From NCBI GenBank assembly GCA_027943335.1, contig BSBK01001156.1, positions 351,001-415,000 on the forward strand: a DNA stretch of 64,000 nucleotides. The letters run 5' to 3'. The position numbers were made by a program, and so were the translations under genes. The notes under the pieces were generated by a model. That model had not been told where the DNA came from. It ran no database searches and saw only the letters and a program-made list of their open reading frames with translations. Source of the DNA: Chamaecyparis obtusa. Its lineage: Eukaryota > Streptophyta > Pinopsida > Cupressales > Cupressaceae. Of the stretch, positions 59,766 to 64,000 are shown piece by piece (position 1 is the first letter of the stretch; every line of letters begins with the position of its first letter).

Positions 59766-61204
59766 TGTAATATCCTCTTTCTAGCCAGTCATGAGACAAA
59801 TTATCGTTATCTCATCATCATGGTCCTAAGGGCTAACCATGAATTTACAAGGATCAATGAGTGGGTTGGCATAGGTAGTTCTAGTTTCAGGCAAAATAGA
59901 GTTGATTCAATAGGGTTTCTAGATACTTACTATTTATAGTAAGTCAATAGGGTTTAGTATTTTTGGGTTTTCAATATTGGACTTAGAGATTCTCACCAAA
60001 ACCTTTCCAATGGGCTATTATACATGCGGTTCTGAGTTTGATTTCTATTTTATTTTAATGCCTGAAGATTTAAATAGTTTATTTAATAAAGTGACAAATG
60101 TATTAAAGTACATTTTATTAAAGTTGCTTTAATATTTAAATGTGGAATTTTTCTTTTTCAAGTGGGAAATGTTATTTTAAAAGAATTTTTTTATCCCACA
60201 TTGTAAAGACAAAATGAAAAAGGGATGAGAAAGTATTTAAAAAGGAGGTGATGGCTCTCATTTGGGTATGCTTGGATATTAAAGAAATTGGTGAAATTTT
60301 GTAGATTATTTCACTTGGACTAGAGGAAAAATTCTCTTCAAGCTAATAATCTTGATTCCATTGAAATACATGATCTTGAGATTCATTGGAGCTTTCAAGG
60401 TAAATTTGTAGTTGATTTTTGTGTTGCCTAGGCAGAGTTGATTGAGGAAGAAGCTTGTTTTTTTAATGTGAATAAGTCTTGTTTGGAACTTGATTTGGGT
60501 TGTTAATGATTGTAAGTTCAAACTACATGTTGTGTCGAAGAATAAGTATTTTGAGTGACTAGAATCTTCATTACTAGTTGTATCTAGTTTGAGCTTTGGA
60601 GTTGCGTCTTAACTCTTATTATTTTCGTACATTTCATTTCTGGCTGAAGCCATTACCATGATGGATGTGAGACTTCTTAGTATGTGCGTAGGGGTTTTCT
60701 AGAGGTGGTTGCAAGCTAGTCTAAGGTTGTCTACTCCTACTCTAGGAAACCATCACAATACTAGTATCAAGGTTGCATTTATAGGTCGTTAATACTCTCA
60801 AATATGAGTGTAGCTTTGTGCTAGCACTAAGTAAAAATTTTAGAGTTGTATGTAATGATTTATCTTTTGAGTTCTACATGACTATGTGAGCATGAAAACA
60901 TATATTTGTAAGTCATCAGTTGAATATTGTTTCAGAACTGCATATTTACCCAAATCTAAAAAAGTAATTCAGTTTTTAGATATGTGACAAAAATTTGTGA
61001 ACTATGTTGTTGAGTTGGTAAAGTTGCAAGAAATTATTCTTGTGATCTTTGTTATGCACAAAAAATATGAACCATTGAAATTTAACAACCAAGATCTATA
61101 TCAACAACAAATACCATAACCATAGTATATTGATTGCAAGCAAACTGTTTGACAAAATTATGAAGTTTTGAAAGATAAAATCTAAGAGCAAGAAAGGGAT
61201 GGCA
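59766..61204 (+). repeat. G1 3' LTR
   Basis: TGTAATATCCTC to ATGGCA; matches 1633-3028 with numerous differences. A TATA-like TATTTAAAAAGG is at 60234-60245. Confidence 0.85.
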
Positions 61205-61205
61205 C

Positions 61206-61650
61206 TTACCACTACGGTCCAACCAATATACCAAAAGACTGGCCTGGTGGTGAGGGAGACTACCCAAGGTGTTAAGGATCACATTATGGGGCACATATCC
61301 ATTCCACCAGATCATCTAAGGGTGGGGACCACCCCCAATTATACAGACCTCAAACATGTGGTAATTGGGGCACATCACCCATGTACAGTAACTTTAAAAC
61401 CCAACATGCTCCGCAGGTCTTGACCTTGAGGCCTCAGCTCTGATACTAGTAAGGCCTAACCACTACACCAAAATAAAAACCTAGTGGTGAGGGTGGTTAC
61501 CATGGGTGTTAAGGGTTACATTGCATGTAACATCTCCCTTCTACTAGAGCCTCTGAGGGTGGAGACCACCCCCCAATTTCATAAATCTCAAACACGTGGC
61601 CTCTGGAGCACATCACCTATGCAAAGGGACATTGCACATAACACATTGAC
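61206..61650. repeat. Two imperfect direct copies of a roughly 200 bp unit
   Basis: Unit 1 (about 61206-61400) and unit 2 (about 61455-61630) share, in the same order, ACCACTAC, TGGTGAGGG, GGTGTTAAGG, GGTGG-GACCACC, CCAATT, CTCAAACA-GTGG and GCACATCACC. Between them GCTCTGATACTA (61439-61450) is, on the minus strand, one change short of the Met-tRNA primer site. Two short repeats around a primer site would fit a miniature LTR element (TRIM) or fragments of a minus-strand LTR element. The G1 3' end abuts unit 1, so G1 may have inserted at its edge. Confidence 0.5.
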
Positions 61651-62513
61651 TCTCATAAGTAATTTTAATTTGTGAGCATCACAATATCCTTATCTCCATT
61701 CTTTTGGGACAAACATTATCTCTCCAATCTCCTATTCCTCTAAGGATCCCTCTTTCTTTTGTAGGGTGATATATGTTTATGATATGTTGTTATTTATTGC
61801 ATATAATTGTTTGTTTTATCTAAGGGGTTCTCTCTTTTTCAAGATATGTATATCTTTGATTACAATGTCTTCCTTTCTTGAAAGTGTATATCTATTATTA
61901 TTGATCCCTCACTTTGGACTGAAAGTGTGTCATCCTTCATCAATAATTCTTTTTTAGCTTGTAATTGAGAGAGTGTGAATTGTTGTTCTCCTTTCCCTTT
62001 TTTGGTCAATGACATTACTTTTTGTTCAAGACATCCTCTTGTAGGTAGATGCATTTGAGAAAATATTTCTTCCTCTTCTCCTTGTGTACATTGAAATGGA
62101 GCTAAATTAAGCATATAATTATAGGTTCTAACTTTTTAGGATGATACATTTAACCCACACTTTAGTGGGAGTACGAGTCCAGCTCATGCTCATGATAAAG
62201 TAGAAGCAAGAGAGAGAAAGATATGTAGATGTGATCATGGGAAAATTGTAAAGATATAAGATATCACTAAGTTTAAGGATATAATCCTCCAAAATAAGGA
62301 TATTAACTTGTACAACCATGTGCAAAGATACATAAAACAAAAACAAAAGCCTAGAGATTACTAATGTTCCAAGTCAACTAGTTAAAGGGACTTTGGTAAA
62401 GAAAATATCTTAACCACTAGTATCATGCTTGGGAAGCTATTGCAAAAGCACAAGTGGTCACATAAAAATAGAAATCACAAATCAAAGACAATACAAGACT
62501 CCACAATCATATA
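61651..62513. other. Non-coding flank, no supported gene
   Basis: AT-rich. A minus-strand frame at 61860-62114 (84 residues, Gln/Glu/Lys-rich) is open, but I see no family resemblance or flanking signals, so I do not call it a gene. Confidence 0.4.
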
Positions 62514-62995
62514 TATTAGAAAAGTGCATTATGTTATGGAATCATGGAGAAGAGAATAAGACAACCATGGATGACATAGGCTAGCCATTTGTGTTGTGCT
62601 AGGTGATCCATGAGAGAGAGAAGGAAAAGATAAGAGGGGGAATGATCTTGCAATTTTTTTATGCTAGTTTCACCCATTGAATAATATAAAGGATTTGATG
62701 GTCTAGTGCATTCTAGTCAACTGATAAAAATCTATGCAAATGAGTGGTTGAATAGTCTAGAAAATTGTATTATTCTAGTCAACCCATGGAAAGAATAGGT
62801 CAGGTCAAATTCTCTAGAAAATTATGTTATCCTAGTCAACCAATCTTGTAAATATATGCAAAGGAGAGGTCAAATGGGATAGCAAGTTGCATTATGCTAG
62901 TTCAACCAATCGTAATGATAACCAAGGATATCCACCAACAATTCAAACAAAAGAGAATTATTTGGCCCTAAAAACTTGTATTATACTAGTGGACT
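62514..62995. repeat. Degenerate tandem repeats of about 60-75 bp
   Basis: A block of the type AAAATTGTATTATTCTAGTC followed by AACC and a GGTCAAAT-like stretch recurs near 62525, 62705, 62761, 62818, 62885 and 62973, with irregular spacing and many changes. It looks like an old minisatellite. Confidence 0.45.
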
Positions 62996-64000
62996 CTGCC
63001 TAAAATGCTTCAAGTAACAAGACTATTTAAAATAAGGACGCCATATATGCCCCCACCTTAAGATGGAAAAATTGTAATACAATTTAAGTGATAATCATAA
63101 GTCCAGGATACTAAGTTATCCTTGAGAGAGTACAATCATTACCACATTATGTAAATTCTGGAGTGCATAACATGTTGCACTAATCAACAAAATCGTCATA
63201 ATTATAACCAATATACATGATCATAAAGTAATATTTCCTATTATTTTAGCCAAAGGAATCTACAAATAATAATCAAAACAATCCGAAGGGCTAGACCTAA
63301 AGACTTGGGGGCTCATTTCAAATGGCCTTGCCTATGTTACGCACAAGTTATTCATAGTTTGGTTCTTGGATCTCAAACCATAAAGTACAAGTCCATTAAA
63401 AGCAAGACCACTAAATAGACACAAGCATCAATATCCAAAACGATGGGTGACATCATGAGATCCAAGATATACAACATGGGTCAAAGGTTACTCAAGGGAT
63501 ACCAAAGGTAGACATGAGGTTAATTAGAGAGAATCCTAGGACACAAGTAGGAGAGTGTCATCACATAGCCCTCTAACCCTCCTAGGTTTTCCCAGGTGGC
63601 CACTCACTAGATCCCAGACTCCCAGGTGAGGACTCATGTAGAATCAAAAACCTTTCATGATGACAAGGAGCCGATTTCCTCTAAGGCCTTATCCAACCCA
63701 TCCTTAGTCTATACAAGCACTAAATACCATGGGTGGAGGTATCCAGATTTTCTTTTTAATGTTATGTCCCAAGCCAAAAAATTTAATTAAGTTATCACTA
63801 GATTAATCAACTTGCAATGGGTTTTCTTTGGCAGCCACTTTAGGGCCCTGACCTCCATTCCAAGCCACTCCCCTATTCTTGTCCCTAGGAAAATATCTTA
63901 CAAGGTATTCAAAAAATAAATAAACAATGGAAATCTTTATAATAAATCTTGATCCATTAAAATTACCATTCATTTTAAAGAGGGTCATAAAGAACATCAT
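62996..64000. other. Non-coding flank, nothing recognised
   Basis: No convincing gene, RNA gene or repeat pair. A minus-strand frame at 63803-64000 runs off the end but has no recognisable feature. Confidence 0.4.

Larger units (their letters stand above)
1633..61204 (+). mobile_element. G1: outermost Ty3/gypsy LTR retrotransposon, split by nested insertions
   Basis: Two LTRs of about 1.4 kb (1633-3028 and 59766-61204) face the same way. Between them, in order on the + strand, are a Met-tRNA primer site, gag N-terminus (3079-3545), gag C-terminus with a Cys/His remnant (about 31060-31764), aspartic protease, RT remnant, RNase H, integrase and a chromodomain-like C-terminus (about 56800-59755). 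The pieces are separated by E0 plus its inserts and by G2 plus its inserts. Removing those leaves roughly 7.1 kb, a normal gypsy length. The target duplication is not clear (cataa on the left, cttac on the right), as expected for an old copy. Gene order protease-RT-RNaseH-integrase and the GDMVYL integrase-tail motif identify Ty3/gypsy. Confidence 0.85.

Noticed and set aside
1633..61204. A host gene with large introns made from the scattered open segments
   Set aside because: All recognisable segments carry retroelement domains or lie between paired LTRs, and interruptions carry target duplications, not splice sites.
61860..62114. Minus-strand 84-residue frame as a small gene
   Set aside because: No family resemblance, promoter or conservation evidence; length is within chance in AT-rich DNA.

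Overview
The window looks like plant nuclear repeat DNA, probably from a gymnosperm with a large genome. That is an inference from the dense nested LTR retrotransposons, AT-rich sequence, initiator-Met-tRNA primer sites and long elements encoding unknown proteins; nothing fixes the species. I see no credible single-copy host gene, rRNA, tRNA or CRISPR. Nearly everything belongs to retroelements that inserted into one another, up to five levels deep.

Level 1 is an old Ty3/gypsy element, G1 (1633-61204, + strand). Its two LTRs lie 57 kb apart and its gag, protease, integrase and chromodomain-like tail are scattered between them. Two large insertions split it. The left one (about 3546-31030) is E0, a region encoding an unrecognised long protein. 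E0 is itself cut at 5996/28084 by E1 (5997-28083, - strand), an LTR element with a multi-zinc-knuckle gag-like protein and a roughly 1,100-residue unknown protein but no reverse transcriptase. E1 carries two Ty1/copia elements, A (9870-16941, +) and B (18474-26210, -). The right insertion is G2 (31770-56792, -), a gag-protease-only gypsy relative. Its 5' LTR was split by copia C (36358-55967, -). C was split in its integrase by chromovirus G3 (40488-52375, +), whose 5' LTR was split by copia D (41241-47819, -).

The nest is supported by paired LTRs, target-site duplications (gttagg for A, cttac for B, tataa for C, agctg/agttg for D, gaatc for E1, cttac/attac for G3) and by reading continuity of interrupted genes across the gaps. 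Subtracting nested DNA gives normal element lengths: G1 about 7.1 kb, E1 7.3 kb, C 7.7 kb (B is 7.7 kb), G3 5.3 kb. G3's 5' LTR minus D is 1003 bp, exactly the length of its 3' LTR.

No element is intact as read. Most premature stops are TAG, commonly where a related copy has CAG (Gln), the pattern expected from deamination of CHG-methylated cytosine. The most interesting signals are the RT-less element E1 with an unknown ORF and D-like LTRs, a palindromic ACCGAG/CTCGGT array in the copia A promoter region whose motif recurs in the copia coding linker, hairpins conserved among LTR leaders, and a second polypurine-like tract kept in all five copia-type elements. Outside G1, the left flank holds a decayed coding fragment and the right flank holds a duplicated unit and degenerate tandem repeats.
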